Assembly (NCBI GenBank): GCA_964036045.1
Contig: OZ038380.1
Span: 124,540,899-124,604,898, forward strand
Source of the DNA: Eutreptiella sp. 'Long Island Sound 2002'
Taxonomy: Eukaryota > Euglenozoa > Euglenophyceae > Eutreptiales > Eutreptiaceae
Direction of reading: 5' to 3'
Length of the DNA: 64,000 bases
Shown: piece by piece, positions 20,401-33,200 of the stretch
How positions within the stretch are numbered: position 1 is the stretch's first letter
How the letters are laid out: each line of letters starts with the position of its first letter
Notes under the pieces: model-generated
The model's database searches: none
Seen by the model: only the letters and a program-made list of their open reading frames with translations
Told to the model about the DNA's origin: nothing
Made by a program: the position numbers and the translations under genes

Positions 20401-23400
20401 AAGCGGGCGGGCGGCAGACTATGGGGTGATGTTTGTCGGGAGTGGTGGGACAAAATTGCCAAAATGTGCGTGTATGCATGGCAAACCAGATGGTTGTCCG
20501 GGGGGAAGGTGGGAAGGCTACACAAATGTACTGGCGTAGGCCAAGGGCCCCCACGCGGGCGATGGCTTGGAGGATGAGGAGCAGATCCTCGGGTACTCCC
20601 TGCGGCACTGGCGGTTGAGGGTGTGCGAACCGGGATGCATCCGCCCGCATGCACCACCTCTTGGCCCACTGCTTGCGGGTTTCCACCTCCCCCGTCTTGG
20701 GCGAGCCCTATCCGCCACCTCTGTCCCCGGTAGCTCCACCTCGTGCCCCTCCCGCGGCCCCACGATCTCGAGTTGTTCATCCTCCTCATCAGCTTCCCCC
20801 ACTTTGCGGCTACTCTCTCGGCTCTGTTCGTCTTCCTCCATTGCTTCCGCAGTTGGCGGGCCGGCCGCTGCTATGATCCTCGCAAGGGCCGCCTCCACGT
20901 GGGCCTTCACGTCCATCTCGTCGCCCTCGGACGGGCTCGGGTCTAGACCCCGTTACCCATGTTGCCCCTCCGTTGCGGGCCCCTCAGCATCATCTCCCGC
21001 GGCCTCACACTCATGGCCCGCCGACATGCACGCCGCTCTATCCTCCCTCACGGCGACTGCGCATTGTTCGGGTTCTCGGTGCCCCGTGTCCGCTTCCTGG
21101 CGCGTGCCCACCACCACCAATAGCCTGGGGTCGCCACCGCGGTTCAATCGGTCGCTGCTGGAGATGGGGATGAGAACCGCTCTATCAACGGCGAGCAACA
21201 GGCGGTTCATACGGTCCTCCCCGAACATGGCCTCCATGCCCTCGGGGTGTAGCGCCACCAGGACGGCATTTGACCCCAGCGCCCGGGGCGTGAGGCGCCT
21301 CACGCCGTGTTCGAGGCGCCAGGCGTCAGCGCCGCTCCTCCACAGGACCACGTACATACCGTCCCGACGCACACCTTCCAGCCCCCCCTCGTCGAGCTGG
21401 CGCCCTACCGATAGGCGTACCGACAGGGGGAGGTGTTCCGCCTGCTGGGCCGCCCAGACCTCACCCGGGTGGTGATCTAGGACCTATGCGCCACCCAAGT
21501 GGACGCAGCTGACCCGGTCACCTTCTAGGGGCACACCATCCAAGCTCTTCTCCCGGGCGACCCTTCCCGGAGGCTGGAACTCGTCGCGCTCTAGGGCGCT
21601 CACCAGCAACGTCGCCTCTCGCCGCCCGTCGCTCGAGAGGCGGTGCCGGTGGACATCCTCGGCCGCATGGAACCTGCAGTGCCGCTGCTCACAGCTCCGC
21701 ACGGGAGGGGGCGGCACCGCGGTGGGCATGGCCAGCAGCGGAGCGTTTGCCGGGTCCGCGTCCATGCCGACGTAAACGTCGGGCTCGGCGTCGTCCTCAT
21801 ACATGAGGGCCAACGCCCATTCGCCAAGCCCGTACTCCACTTCCTCCTGGATGTCCTCCACGGCCGCGTCCACGTCTCCTTCCCCTTGCCCCTCAACCGC
21901 TACAGCCGGCGTTGCCTCCGGCTGCAGGGGTGGGCGCCAGGGGTTGCTCATCACCATCCCCGCCGCCTGCCGCCTCCGCCGCGTCGAACAGTGCCCGCAA
22001 TCGGTCCGGCAGCCGGGCATGGTTGGTGCCTGTGGTGAGGGCCATGCTGAACACCAGCCTTGCCGGGCATGGCTCCCCTGACGCCACCGTACGCCACTCC
22101 CTCCACTCCCACATCCACCCCTCCACCTCCTCAACCACCGTACGCCCCACATAAGGCGCCACAGCCCCCTGGTCCGCCGCTCCCTCTTGCATCTGTTCGA
22201 TGCTCCGCTCAGCACTCGTCCTCCCCGCATCGACATCACTCGGCTGGTCCACTCCTACCTGCTCCCCAACGGCATCCTCCGCCATCCTGGCAACATCGCG
22301 CGTACTCACCGCTCCCTGCTGGCGACTGGCAGCCAGTACCTGCGCGATCAGTGCGCCCATGCTAGAGTGGTCAGCGTCCATCTCCGTCGCCGCAGGCTCC
22401 GCCTGCGCGCCACCCGCCGCCTCTCATCGGTGTTTCTCCAGGGCTTGCTCAAGCAGCTCTCGGATGTCGGGGGCCAGGCCACGGCCGCCCCATTTGCCGC
22501 AGGCGTCGATTACACGGCTGCCGGTAGCCCCTTCATGGGGGGGGGCGTCCCTGCACTCCGCTGGGGCCGGCGACGCCCCGTACGTTGGGGGCAGCTCCCC
22601 CGTCACTTGCGTTGGCCGCTGCACTACCGGCTCCACGTCCAGCACTGGAACTCCGGGCACTGCGGGCGCCGGAGGGGCCCCCGTTGGCGGGGCGGGGGGC
22701 ACTTGTGCGCCCGGCTTCAGCGGTGCCTCCCCAGGCGCCACATGGCGTGTAGGCGTGCCTCCCACCTGCTCCGCTTGGGGCGTCGGCGTCACAGGCGCCT
22801 GCGGGGTTGCGCGCACTTCTGCCGGCAACTTTGGGGGCAGAGTTGGAGTTGGTCGGGTCGGTGGCACTCCTCCTGTAGCAACGGGAGGCGTAGTGGCCAT
22901 TTGCTTGAGCGCTGCATGTGTCAGCGGCCGTCCCGCCAACGTCGTCTTCCTGGGGGCTCCGGGAATCGGGTGCCGCACCGGGACATGTGACACGTGTTGC
23001 ATCCCCCCGTACGGTACCGCCGGAGGCAGTGACGCCGGCAGCGCTCGTGGTACCCCAGGCCGTACTAGGGGTTTCGGTGGGGCTTGAGCCGGCAACGCCC
23101 CCACAGGGGCCGGCGGGGGCGCGGGCGCCGCATAAGCATGCGACGCAATCGCTGTCGGCACTCCCACCGGCAGTGCAGGGGGCGCCGGCATCGCGTGTTG
23201 CGGCGGCGCTGCGAACGCAGCCGGCTGTGGCTGCTGGGGACGTTGCTGATACGCATGTTGGTGTGCATGGTGATGGTGATGCACGTGAAACGGGAGCGGA
23301 ACAGCCGGGTGCACGTTATGGTGTGGGAAATGGTGGTGCACCACGGGATGTCCCATTGGGTGGTGGAATAGGTGATGGTGATGGTGGTGGTAATGGGCCG

Positions 23401-23836
23401 CAGACGGTGGGAATGGCACTGGCAGGGGGCCTTGACTCAAGGGCATCGGGAACAGGTTCGCACCCGGCGCCGTCTGCCCCTGCCAGCCCGCCGCCGGCCC
23501 TGCCAGTTGTCGCCCACGCTGTGCATCCTCCAGCGGCCCAACGTGTTCTTGTAGATGGCGGAGCAGTTGGTTGAGTAAGTGTATCCCGAAGGCCACCGTG
23601 CCCGTTGCGAACTACGCTTGAATGTCAGGCGCATTGAACAGGGGGGGGGGGGGGTCGTGGACCAATACCCGCCGCAGGCAGAGGTCCACGAAGTTGTCCC
23701 ACTCGTTGTCCCTGGCCGGACGATCGGCGTCCACGCGCGCCTAGAAGGCAGCATACGTGTGCCGCCAGTGTGTGATGAGGTCAGACTCCGTGTCTACGAG
23801 ACGGCAGGCACGCCGCCGCAGGGCTGGCAACTCCAT
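20366..23836 (-). pseudogene. Retroelement gag/ORF1-like region with a His-rich segment
   Basis: From ATG 23,836 the minus strand reads MELPALRRRACRLVDTESDL, then a TAG at 23,741-23,743 (TYAAF/TAG/ARVDAD), a second at 23,613-23,615 (APDIQA/TAG/FATGTVAFG), then a long Pro/His-rich stretch. The His tract (HYHHHHHHLFHH and HVHHHHHAHQH) lies near 23.25-23.40 kb. A TGA at 22,424 follows LEKHR, but the same frame continues sensibly (GALIAQVLAASRQQGAV). Coding shifts frame near 21.92 kb, passes a TAG at 21,484-21,486 (HLGGA/TAG/VLDHHPGE) and a TAA at 20,953 (EGQHG/TAA/RGLDPS), then an acidic segment, and shifts again near 20.69 kb. The N-terminal globular plus proline-rich layout suits a gag-like nucleoprotein, but no family is recognised. 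Confidence 0.5.
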
Positions 23837-24800
23837 GGGATTGGTTGGGACTGGAAGCGACATAATTCTATCTATGATCCGGGGCGGACTGCCCAGCGTG
23901 GGTGCTTGTTGCCGCATGCACTTTGCACGACACTGTGCCCGACACGGTGTATTTCCCCTGCCCCATCGTTGGCTTTCCCACTTTCTCTCCCTGTCCCCGT
24001 CGGTGCCCCGCGGCTCCCGCCCCCTTGGTGTCCGGTCTGGGGTTGCTTGGTGTGTGGGGGAGGGGGTCTGGTGGTCTGGGGGGGGGGCGACGCCAGCACA
24101 GGTCCTTGACCGCCGGCGTTTCCCCCTAGGGGGGGCGTTGTTTGCACTCCCCGTTAGGGTGTAACGCTGTTGTACGGGCCCTCCATTTGTACCCGCTTCG
24201 TAAAAATCGACCTGCGCCGTAGCCAGGTATTCCGGCCGTTCCCCACACCGAGGTTCGGTACACTGTGGGTCGTAGGGGATCCCTTGCGGGACAGGCGTGA
24301 CGCTTGTCTACCCCGATGGACGGTGTGCCCTACCCGCAGCCCCTCACTGGGCACGAACCGCAGTACGTGCCGTGGCGAGTGCTGAGTGTCAGGCCCTTTG
24401 GCCACCCCCCCAGGCCGGTGCCACCACTGGCCAACGGTCCTAGGCGTATCCCACCTTATTGCATGCGCTCACGTGGGGCCTAAACGGTCACAAGGGGGGG
24501 GGGGGGGGCAACCCCTGAGGCCGGGTCCCTTGCCACCGTCCCCTGTGTGTTGCTCTGGTCCCCACCCCCCTCCCGCGCTTTCGGTGTCTGTCCCCCCGTC
24601 TTCTGCGCCTTCTTCTCCCTTGGCTTGCGCCGCCTTGCTGCTCTAGAGGAGGGCACTCTGTGGGCATTTTGCCTTTGTGTTCCCCTCTGCCCCCCCCCCC
24701 CTTTTTGTGTCCCCCGCTGTTTCTTACCTAGCGTTCCTTCATCCCTTCGCCGTTGCTCCCCTCCCCTCCCTGTTCTCGTCCGCGGTCTTTTGGGGGGCGG
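23837..24800. other. Spacer with no supported gene
   Basis: Mixed GC-rich sequence with C and G homopolymer runs. ORFs are low-complexity. It may hold the retroelement 5'UTR because it lies upstream of the minus-strand ATG at 23,836. Confidence 0.4.
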
Positions 24801-25860
24801 TGTGTTGCCCGCGGCCCCTCACCTTCCCCTCTGGCGCATGCACGGTGCGAAGCATTGCGGCATATGTGTGGGCGGCGTGCCGTTTGTTGGCCTCAATTAC
24901 GCGGTCTTACCCTGGTGTGGATGTCGGTGGGGGCGAACACGGTGCGAGGCAACGTGCGCTACCTCGCTCCCTTTCCTCCCTTGTGTTCGCAGAGGCACGG
25001 TGCACAACATGTTTGGGCTTGGGCTCTGGTTTCGGCAACTGGTGGCGTGAGCACGGGTGGCGCAAGGTACGTAGCATTGTGCACGACAACGGGCATTGCC
25101 TCTGCCCTCGGGTACCTTTCCACCCCTCCGCCCTGCCCTGTTGCCCCGTCCCTTGTTGGTGCTCACCGTTTCCTGCTTTCCTCGTTGTCCTTTGCGCCCC
25201 TTTCGGGCGCCTTGGGCGCTGGCTGGCTCCCTGTTCGCCCATTCTCCTGGCTCCACTCCATGAGCCCTTTCGTTTTTTTTTGGGGGGGGGGGGAGGCGTG
25301 TTGTGGTGCCTCCCACCCCACCCGCTGGCACTCTTAGCTGAGGGCAAGCACGATGCGAAGCATTTGGGCTTGGGTTGAGCAGCATCTCGTCTTGTCGGGT
25401 TTGGGCTTGGATTTGGGCACGTTTTTCTGGTCATGGACCCCCTCATGTGTACAGGGCCACGGTGCACGATAGGTTTGGTTTTGGGCAAGGGCAAGGGCAG
25501 TACGTGGTTAAGGGTGTTGGACGCGCCGGGCACGAAGCAATTTGCGCTACAACGGGTGTTGTTGCTTGCCTCCGGGTGCCTTGCTGCCCATCTCCTCTGC
25601 CTCCATGGCCCCTCCCTCTGTTGGGGGTCGCTTCTGCTTTGTTGTCCCAGTGTCCTTCCCCCCCCACTCTTGCGCCCTGGGTGTCGGCCGGCTTCCTAGT
25701 TTCCCCCTACTCTTCTGACCCGTGTTCAAGGGTCGTGGGGGGGGTGGTGGGGGGGGCGTGGCGGTACCTCCCATCCCACCCACATGTACACGTAGCCGGG
25801 AGCGAGCACAATGCGAGCACTACGCGAGCAAGAGCCCTGCGTCAGAGCCGGGGGAGGGAG
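24801..25860. repeat. Degenerate tandem units around a GCACGGTGC...AAGCA motif (block 1)
   Basis: The motif gcacggtgcgaagcattg and variants recur (about 24,840, 24,935, 24,995, 25,075, 25,350, 25,460) at irregular 60-280 base spacing, separated by C/T-rich filler. The motif is partly self-complementary. Predicted ORFs here are filler and not supported. Confidence 0.55.
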
Positions 25861-25989
25861 CCGCTTCTTAGCCACATACGGCGGTAGTCGCCATTTACCG
25901 CCCATGTCATCAATGTCCCGTGCCTGCTCCCTCATGTGCCAATACTTACTGGAGGAGGTACATACCTGGCTGGAAACGGAAAATGAAGA

Positions 25990-26560
25990 AGTGCGGGCAG
26001 CGGGGAGGATTTACGGTACGCCTGGTAGGCTTTTTGTGCCATCCGCCGCCCTGGCCGAGGGGAGGGCCCCTGTTTCGGCACCTAACAGCCCGGGGGGAGG
26101 GGGGGGCTGACCACCAATCCTTTCCCTGGTTCCTATGTCTCCACTTCCGCGCGGTCTAATGCCGCTGCCGCAGTATCAGCCCGCCGGAAGTGGCGGCTAC
26201 AAAGCGGCCGTGCGCTCTCGTCTCCCGGGCCACCGCCACCCCCGAGCGCGGTGGAGGCCCCTAAGGTCTTATGGCAGTGACGCGGGGTGACGGATGGGGG
26301 ATTCATTTGTGGCATCCCCTGGCCACCTGGTTAGTCTGTAGCATCACGGCCGCAGGGTGCCCACCGGATGGCGCCGTTGGCGCCCATCCCCTCTGTGTGC
26401 ACGAACGTTGGTTATCACGGATACACCACCACAAACGCAAGGGGCCCAGTGGATGGCGCCACTGGCACCCGTCCCCTCTGCGTGTCATTCCAATAAGGTC
26501 ACCGCACGGGAGGCCCAACGGATGGCGCCGCTGGTGCCCGTCCTCCTCGTGTCCTCTCTA
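25990..26560 (+). repeat. Dispersed repeat, copy 1 (inverted copy at 58.3-58.97 kb)
   Basis: Includes a G-run block following ggagggcccctgtttcggca, a block reading agtggcggctacaaagcggc, and three ~85-bp subunits each with ggatggcgcc (about 26,365, 26,450, 26,518). The same blocks occur in the same internal order on the opposite strand at 58,320-58,970. No coding capacity recognised. Confidence 0.75.
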
Positions 26561-26639
26561 CACTCTACCGCGCCTGCCAGTGCTGGCCTTGTCGATCACA
26601 CTTCGGCTCCGTGAGCACGAGTCTCCATCTCTCCCATGT

Positions 26640-27980
26640 ACGGCAAGATTGAGGTAAGAGTGATTTACAAGACGCCCAAAGTGCATCGCACTATGCGTGG
26701 CAAGCTCACATGTTTGCTCCATTCCCCTGTTTCTTCCCTCGCTCCTTCTCTCTGTTCTCTCCTACCCCGTCTGCCTTGCGCCCATCGCCCTTTGTGGGCC
26801 CTCTGTGTCCTTCGTGGGCCTTCTTTTGTGCCCTGGCCCCTACTGTTTGAGCGCGCACGGTGCATAGCAATCTGCGGGGCAGTGGCACACTACCCTCTGT
26901 TGTCCCCCCCTTGCACTCGGGCCCTCCCCGTGTTCTGTCCTTGTCCCTATGCCTGCCCTCTCTGCCTATGCGCGCACGGTGCAGAGCAATGTGCAAGCTA
27001 TGCTTGTACGCTCTCCACTCTCCCCCTCTTCTGCACCCGCCCTTGTGCCCCTTTGTCGCTGTAGTCTCCCCCTGCCCCCTCGTTTGTCGTACCCTCGACC
27101 CCTCCGTGCAATCCCCTGCTTGGCACTATGCATGACAGTTTGCAAGACACCTCGCACGACACTCACCTTTGCACCGTTTGTCCCTCGTCACCTCCGGGCC
27201 ACCGTTGCGTCGCCCGTCGCGTCCACAGCCCCCGCAAGAGCCCCTGCCGCGGTCGGCCACGCCATACGTGGGGCACATGGTGGGGGATGCCGCCGTGGCC
27301 TCCCTTAGCCTTCCTTCTCGTGCCCTACTTGTACGCGACCGTGCCTGTCTTCGGTGTCCATTGCCATCATGTTTCGGTATGGGCAAGGGTTTCGGGGCGT
27401 GCAAGTTACATAACACGCTGCGCGGCATGCTCCCCTTCGGCCCTTGTTCCCTCCCTTACTCCCTTCCCCTTGTTGTCCTTCCGTCGGAGCGCGCACGGTG
27501 CAAAGCAATTTGCGGGGCACTTGTCCCTCGGGTTGCCCACGTGCCCCCCTGTGTTTTGGCCTTATCCCTCCTTCTGCTCCCTCTGTCTGTGCGCGCACGG
27601 TGCAGAGCAATTTGCGAGGCATCTCCGCTCCTACTCCTCCCTCCCCCTCTCTGCATTTGCTCCCTCGGCCCCTCTGGTGCTCTGGTCCTCTCCTTCACCT
27701 CGGCTGCCCTACCCTCGCCCCCTTTGTTCGCTTTCCCATGAGGCACTATGCACGACATTATGCATGGTAATTTGCATGCCCTTTGCGCAACACGCACCTT
27801 GCCCACCCGTTGCACCCTTGTCACCTCTGGGCGCCCCGTTCTCATGCCCTCTGGTCACACTGTCTCTACCCCCTCCGGTGGTACACGCGCACTATGCAAA
27901 GCACTTCGCACAACAATTTGGAAGCATTGTACACGACTTGCACCTTGCCCGTTTCGCCTTTTGGGCCATCTCTTGAACTG
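26640..27980. repeat. Degenerate tandem units around a GCGCACGGTGCA...GCAATTTGC motif (block 2)
   Basis: Occurrences such as gcgcacggtgcaaagcaatt are seen near 26,855, 26,975, 27,495, 27,595, with related forms (ggcactatgcatgacagttt) near 27,122, 27,742 and 27,890. Filler is C/T-rich. Related units lie inverted at 49.8-50.9 kb. Confidence 0.6.
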
Positions 27981-28189
27981 CTCGAGTCGCCATACCGCTT
28001 GATGTGCTGCTCCCCGGGAGCCCCACGCTGCAGCCGCCCGCCGCTCCCACAGCCCCCGCAGGAGCCGGTGCCGCGGGCAACCCGTCCAAATGCCGCGGAG
28101 GGAGCGACCCTGGGAGGCCCCGGCTGCCCCCCGGCCAGGGTTTCACTATACTCCCCGCGGCTCCTGGTCGCCGGGGGGGATCCATGAAA

Positions 28190-29040
28190 AGTTCCGGTAA
28201 GAATCGAAAAAAAATTCCGCACCTCCAATGGTCCAGGATGACTTTTGGGAAAACGCGTTTCTGGCCCATTTTTGACCCATTATTTGTCGCAAAACAACCC
28301 ACTTTCAAGGCATTTGGGATTTTCCATGGCCCAAAACGCGTCTCCATGCGCTCAAAACGGTCTAAAAACACTTGTTTGAGCATTCCCAATGGTGTAGGAA
28401 CACCTTTGAAAGAAATCATTTTTTTGGCCTCGGGGACCCTGGTGGACCCACCGTTGGCCCCCACTGTGCTTGGGCCGCGGTAGCCTTCGGGTCTACCAAG
28501 TGACCCCTAGTACAGGGGTGTTGGCGTCTCGTTGGGCGATTCTGAGCCTTGGAAACAACAAGAAGTGGGGGGTTGCGGGTGGAATGGGTGCCCCCGGAAT
28601 TCGGTTTCGAGCCACGTAGCCAAACATGTACATGACCCGTTCTCCATTTTCGGGCTGTTTCACACAAAAACTGTCCGCAATCCGGGCCATTTTGAGCCAT
28701 TTTCGGGTCGTTACGCGGACATATTGCGGATTTAAATGTCAACAGGGGGCTTTTTGTCGCCGGGCAACCGAGGCGCGCGTGGAGTGTAGCAACCGTTTCC
28801 CTTCGTTTGGTCCCTTGGAGTGGGTTTGTGGGCCTTTTTGGGGCAAAAAAAAGGTTGTTTCGGGGCACAAAATGCGCAAGTTTGGGAGGGCACCTCCCGC
28901 CTTGGCGCCCCTGCCCCGGGGCGCCACTGGTGAGTCTTTGGCTGAAAACTTGGATTTCGGAAGGCCACCACGTGGGGTATGAGATGGCGAGACTAGAGTA
29001 GAGCCCGAAGCGGTGGAAGGGAGTAGTGGCCAAAACGGAA
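28190..29040 (+). repeat. Left arm of a large imperfect inverted repeat
   Basis: Blocks within this arm match the reverse complement of 29,130-30,035 in mirrored order. Examples are gtttgggagggcacc with aaaacttggattt (28.88-28.95 kb versus 29.2-29.3 kb), agccacgtagcc (28.61 kb versus 29.55 kb) and gggcgattc (28.54 kb versus 29.62 kb). No gene recognised. Confidence 0.8.
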
Positions 29041-29129
29041 AGGAGAAGTGTGGCTTGCTTGCTTTCTTGTTGCTTGCGTGTTGTTAGCTAGATTTAAGCT
29101 AACAATCAACAACAGCAACAACAACAAGC

Positions 29130-30035
29130 GCGTCACCGTTCCGTTTTGGCCATTGCCCCTTCCAATCGCCTCGGGCTGGACTCTACTTTAGCGATCCTAG
29201 AGCCTAGGTAGTGCCCTTGCCAAATCCAAGTTTTGAGCCAGGAACTCCCCGGTGGCGGCCCGGGGCGGTGGCGCGAAGTCGGCGGGTGCCCTCCCAAATC
29301 TGCGCAGTTTTGGGCCAAAAACAGCCATTTTTTTGCCCAAAATAGCCCCCCAACCCGGGCGAAACGCCCAAACGGAGGGAAACGGTGGCCACAGGCCACG
29401 TGCAGCTTGACTTCACCGTGTCAAAGAGCCCTCTAGTGCCCTTCAACTCCACGATACGTCCGAGAAACGGCCCAAAAAGGCGCCAAAAAGCCCCAAAATG
29501 TGCGCAATCTGCACCAACACCCCGAAACCAAGCACGGGCCGTATCTTGGGCTACGTGGCTAAAAACTGATTCCGAGGGCACCTAGTCCACCCACAACCCC
29601 CCAGCTTTTGTGGTTTCCATCCCTCGGAATCGCCCAAACAGACGCCTAGGCAGCCGTACCACCACCCACAAGACCGCGGCAAGCTGCACGCTTGAGCCCA
29701 AACGGGCGGACGCCCAAAATGGGTCAATAGCGTGCACCGGGGTAAAAAAAATGGCCGCTTTCAAAGTTTGTCCTGGACCACATGGTATGCCAAAACAAGT
29801 GGTTCTAGCCTGTTTTGCGTCCTTGGTGGCCCGTTTTTGCCCCCGGAAAATGGCAAAATGGCTTGAAAATTGGCGCTTCTGGGGCAAAAAAACAGGTCAA
29901 AAAGGGGTGAAACACGTGTTTTTCCAAAACGGATCTTGAACCATTTGGGGTGCACAAACAAGTGAAATGAGGTCATTTTGGGCCTATTTTGAGCCATTTT
30001 GGCTCACTTGTTTGTGGTTTGCAAGCCTCGGAATC
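29130..30035 (-). repeat. Right arm of the large imperfect inverted repeat
   Basis: Mirror partner of 28,190-29,040. The ~90-base spacer between arms (29,041-29,129) contains a CAA-rich tract (caacaacagcaacaac). Transcription across the locus would give a long imperfect hairpin RNA. Confidence 0.8.
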
Positions 30036-30079
30036 GCCCAACCACATGCCTAGACCCCTGTATATAATATATCCCCGGC

Positions 30080-30222
30080 CGACTTTGGCCACCCCCGGCC
30101 GCTCCTCCGCCCGGTCGGCCGCACGGTGACGCTCTGCGGCTGAGCTCACCGCACCCCCGTTCCCCTTGCGCGCGCACCCAGCCACCAGCCCACAGCCCCC
30201 CCCCCCCAGCGTGCACGCCGTG
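30080..30222 (+). repeat. Direct repeat bracketing the satellite, left copy
   Basis: The stretch beginning gactttggccacccccggcc and ending near gcgtgcacgcc is closely matched at 48,612-48,755 in the same orientation, on the far side of the satellite array. Confidence 0.75.
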
Positions 30223-30297
30223 CCCCCACCGCCCCCCCACTCTCCCGCCCCTCCTCTCCCAGGTAGCGAAGCCCCCGAGGTGGGCTGCCGCAGCCGC

Positions 30298-33200
30298 CGA
30301 CGGGCGGCCGCCTTACGAACAAGAGGACCCCCCGCACGCGGTGGGGGTCCAGGCCTTGCACCCCTTCCCCCTGCCACACGCATCATGGCGTTGCATGTGG
30401 CATACCTCCCTCCCTATGCACCATGTGTCATGGCCGCGAGTGGCCTTTGCCTCCCCCACACCGAAACCGCACGGGGGGGGCCGAAGGCCCCTGGGTGGGG
30501 CCCCCAGATCCCCAGTAGCTGCACCACCCGAGCCCCCGCCACCCTCCATCCGCCTGCCGCGTCCCCCTGACCCCCCCCCTGTCCCCCACCCCGGCTGGGG
30601 CGGCGCGGCCCGCGCGTGCGGTACGAGCCCGCGCCGCCCCTTGAAGCATTATACGGGCAGTGCGGGCCGCCAGGAGAGCGGAGGGGCCCCGCACTGCCCC
30701 GAGCGCCCCCCCCCACGACAGCTGGCGCTAAAGGCCAACCGGCGCCTGGCGGGCTGTTGTGCAGGGGGGGCGAGGCGACCCGGCGCTTCGTACCCGCCCC
30801 CAACGGGGGTCTGTACCCACGGCACCGGGCACGGACACCCGTTGGGAGGTAGCCACACCACCACCCACCACAGCACCACGGCCACGGGAGCAAGGGAATA
30901 GCCCCGGGCAACGGCCTCCCCTAGGCCGAAGGAAGGTGCCGACCGCCAGGCTCATCCTGGCCCCCCATTTCCTCTTCATTGTCATCCCCCTTGGCCGTCC
31001 CGGCCCACAGTCCCCGCGGCGGGTAAGTTCCTGGGGTAGAACCCTAAGAACTTCGGTGACGGAAACACAGGTCGTGGTCTCGCACCCGGCCGACGTGGGG
31101 AGCCTCCGCCCCCACGGGACCCCAGGGCACCCCGGCCATCCCAGCCAGGGATAACCCGCCGCCAACGCCCCAGCCCCCATCCCCAGGCTCTCCGGCCTCA
31201 ATTCCCCTGCGTCTTCCTCGCCACATCCTCGTAGTGAAAGGCTAGGTAGCAGGCCACACCCCCACACCACCCCACGGCACGCCCCCCACGCACCCCACGC
31301 CGCCCCCGGCCGCCCACCAGCTACGCCCCAGCGCACCCCCATGCCGCTACGCCCCTACACAGCCCCTCCACCACTGCGCCGCCCCACACAGCTGCTCTGC
31401 GCAGCCCCACGCAGCTGCGCCCCTGCGCAGCCGCACGCTGCTGCACCCCTGCGCGGCCCCACGCTGCTGCACCCCTGCGAAGCCCCACGCTGCTCCGCCC
31501 CTGCGCAGCCCCACGCTGCTGCACCCCTGCGCAGCCCCACGCTGCTGCACCCCTGCACAGCCCCACACTGCCCTCTAGCGCAGCTGCACGCTGCTGCGCC
31601 CCAGCGCAGCCCCACGCTGCTGCACCCCTGCGCAGCCCCACGCTGCACTCCAGCGCAGCCCCACGCTACTGCGCCCCTACGCAGCCCCACGCTGCACTCC
31701 AACGCTGCCCCACGCTGATGCGCCCCTACGCAGCCCCACGCTGCACTCCAGCGCAGCCCCACGCTGCTGCGCCCCTACGCAGCCCCACGCTGCACTCCAG
31801 CGCAGCCCCACGCTGCTGCACCCCTACGCAGCCCCACGCTGCACTCCAGCGCAGCCCCACGCTGCCGCGCCCCTACGCAGCCCCACGTTGCACTCCAGCG
31901 CAGCCCCACGCTGCTGCGCCCCTGCGCAGCCCCAAGCTGCACTCCAGCGCAGCCCCACGCTGCTGCGCCCCTGCGCAGCCCCACGCTGCATTCCAGCGCA
32001 GCCCCACGCTGCTGCGCCCCTACGCAGCCCCACGCTACACTCCAGCGCAGCCCCACGCTGCTGCGCCCCTGCGCAGCCCCACGCTGCACTCCAGCGCAGC
32101 CCCACGCTGCTGCGCCCCTACGCAGCCCCAGGTTACTGCGCCCACGCTGCTACGCCCATGCACAGCCCCACGCTGCTGCGCCCCTGCACAGCCCTGGCTG
32201 CCGCGCCCCTGCGCAGCCACACGCTGCTGCTCCACTGCACAGCCCCACGCTGCCCTCCCGCGCAGCCCCACGCTGCACTTCAGTGCAGCCCCACGCTGCT
32301 GCGCCCATGCGCAGCCCCACGCTGCACTCCAGCGCAGCCCCACGCTGCTGCGCCCCTACGCAGCCCCACGCTGCACTCTAGCGCAGCCCCACGCTGCTGC
32401 GGCCCTACGCAGCCCCACGCTGCACTCCAGCGCAGCCCCACGCTGCTGCGCCCCTACGCAGCCCCGCGCTGCACTCTAGCGCAGTCCCACGCTGCTGCGC
32501 CCCTACGCAGCCCCACGTTGCACTCCAGCGCAGCCCCACGCTGCTGCGCCCCTGCGCAGCCCCACGCTGCACTCCAGCGCAGCCCCACGCTGCTGCGCCC
32601 CTACGCAGCCCCACGCTGCACTGCAGCGTAGCCCCACGCTGCTGCGCCCCTACGCAGCCCCACGCTGCACTCCAGCGCAGCCCCACGCTGCTGCGCCCCT
32701 GCGCAGCCCCACGCTGCACTCCAGCGCAGCCCCACGCTGCTGCGCCCCTGCGCAGCCCCTCGCTGCACTCCAGCGCAGCCCCACGCTGCTGCGCCCCTAC
32801 GCAGCACCACGCTGCACGCCAGCGCAGCCCCACGCTGCTGCACCCCTGTGCAGCCCCACGCTGCACTCCAGCGCAGCCCCACGCTGCTGCGCCCCTGCGC
32901 AGCCCCACGCTGCACTCCGGCGCAGCCCCACGCTGCTGCGCCCCTACGCAGCCCCACACTGCACTCCAGCGCAGCCCCACGCTGCTGGGCCCCTGTGAAG
33001 CCCCACGCTGCACTCCAGCGCAGCCCCACGCTGCTGCGCCCCTACGCAGCCCCATGCTGCACTCCAGCACAGCCCCACGCTGCTGCGCCCCTACGCAGCC
33101 CAAGGTTGCTGCGCCCACGCTGCTACGTGCCTGCACAGCCCCACGCTGCTGCGCCCCTGCACAGCCCTGGCTGCCGCGCCCCTGCGCAGTCCCACGCTAC

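Larger units (their letters stand above)
6853..23836 (-). mobile_element. Non-LTR (LINE-like) retroelement, decayed, interrupted by a DNA transposon
   Basis: Reading the minus strand from 23,836 to 6,853 gives a gag-like part, a long middle part, reverse transcriptase, RNase H and a C-terminal Cys/His knuckle. Several one-base frameshifts (near 21.9, 20.7, 19.95, 13.1, 12.54, 12.35, 11.43, 9.73 and 7.43 kb) separate the pieces. In-frame TAGs occur at 23,741, 23,613, 21,484, 20,227, 20,071, 19,963, 13,151, 12,762, 12,511, 12,472, 11,987, 11,798, 11,067 and 10,194. In contrast only one TAA (20,953) and one TGA (22,424) interrupt plausible coding. The 13,216-19,748 stretch is a later insertion and not part of this element. 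No LTRs or endonuclease domain were recognised. Whether 23.8 to 6.85 kb was one polyprotein or two ORFs is uncertain. Confidence 0.7.
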
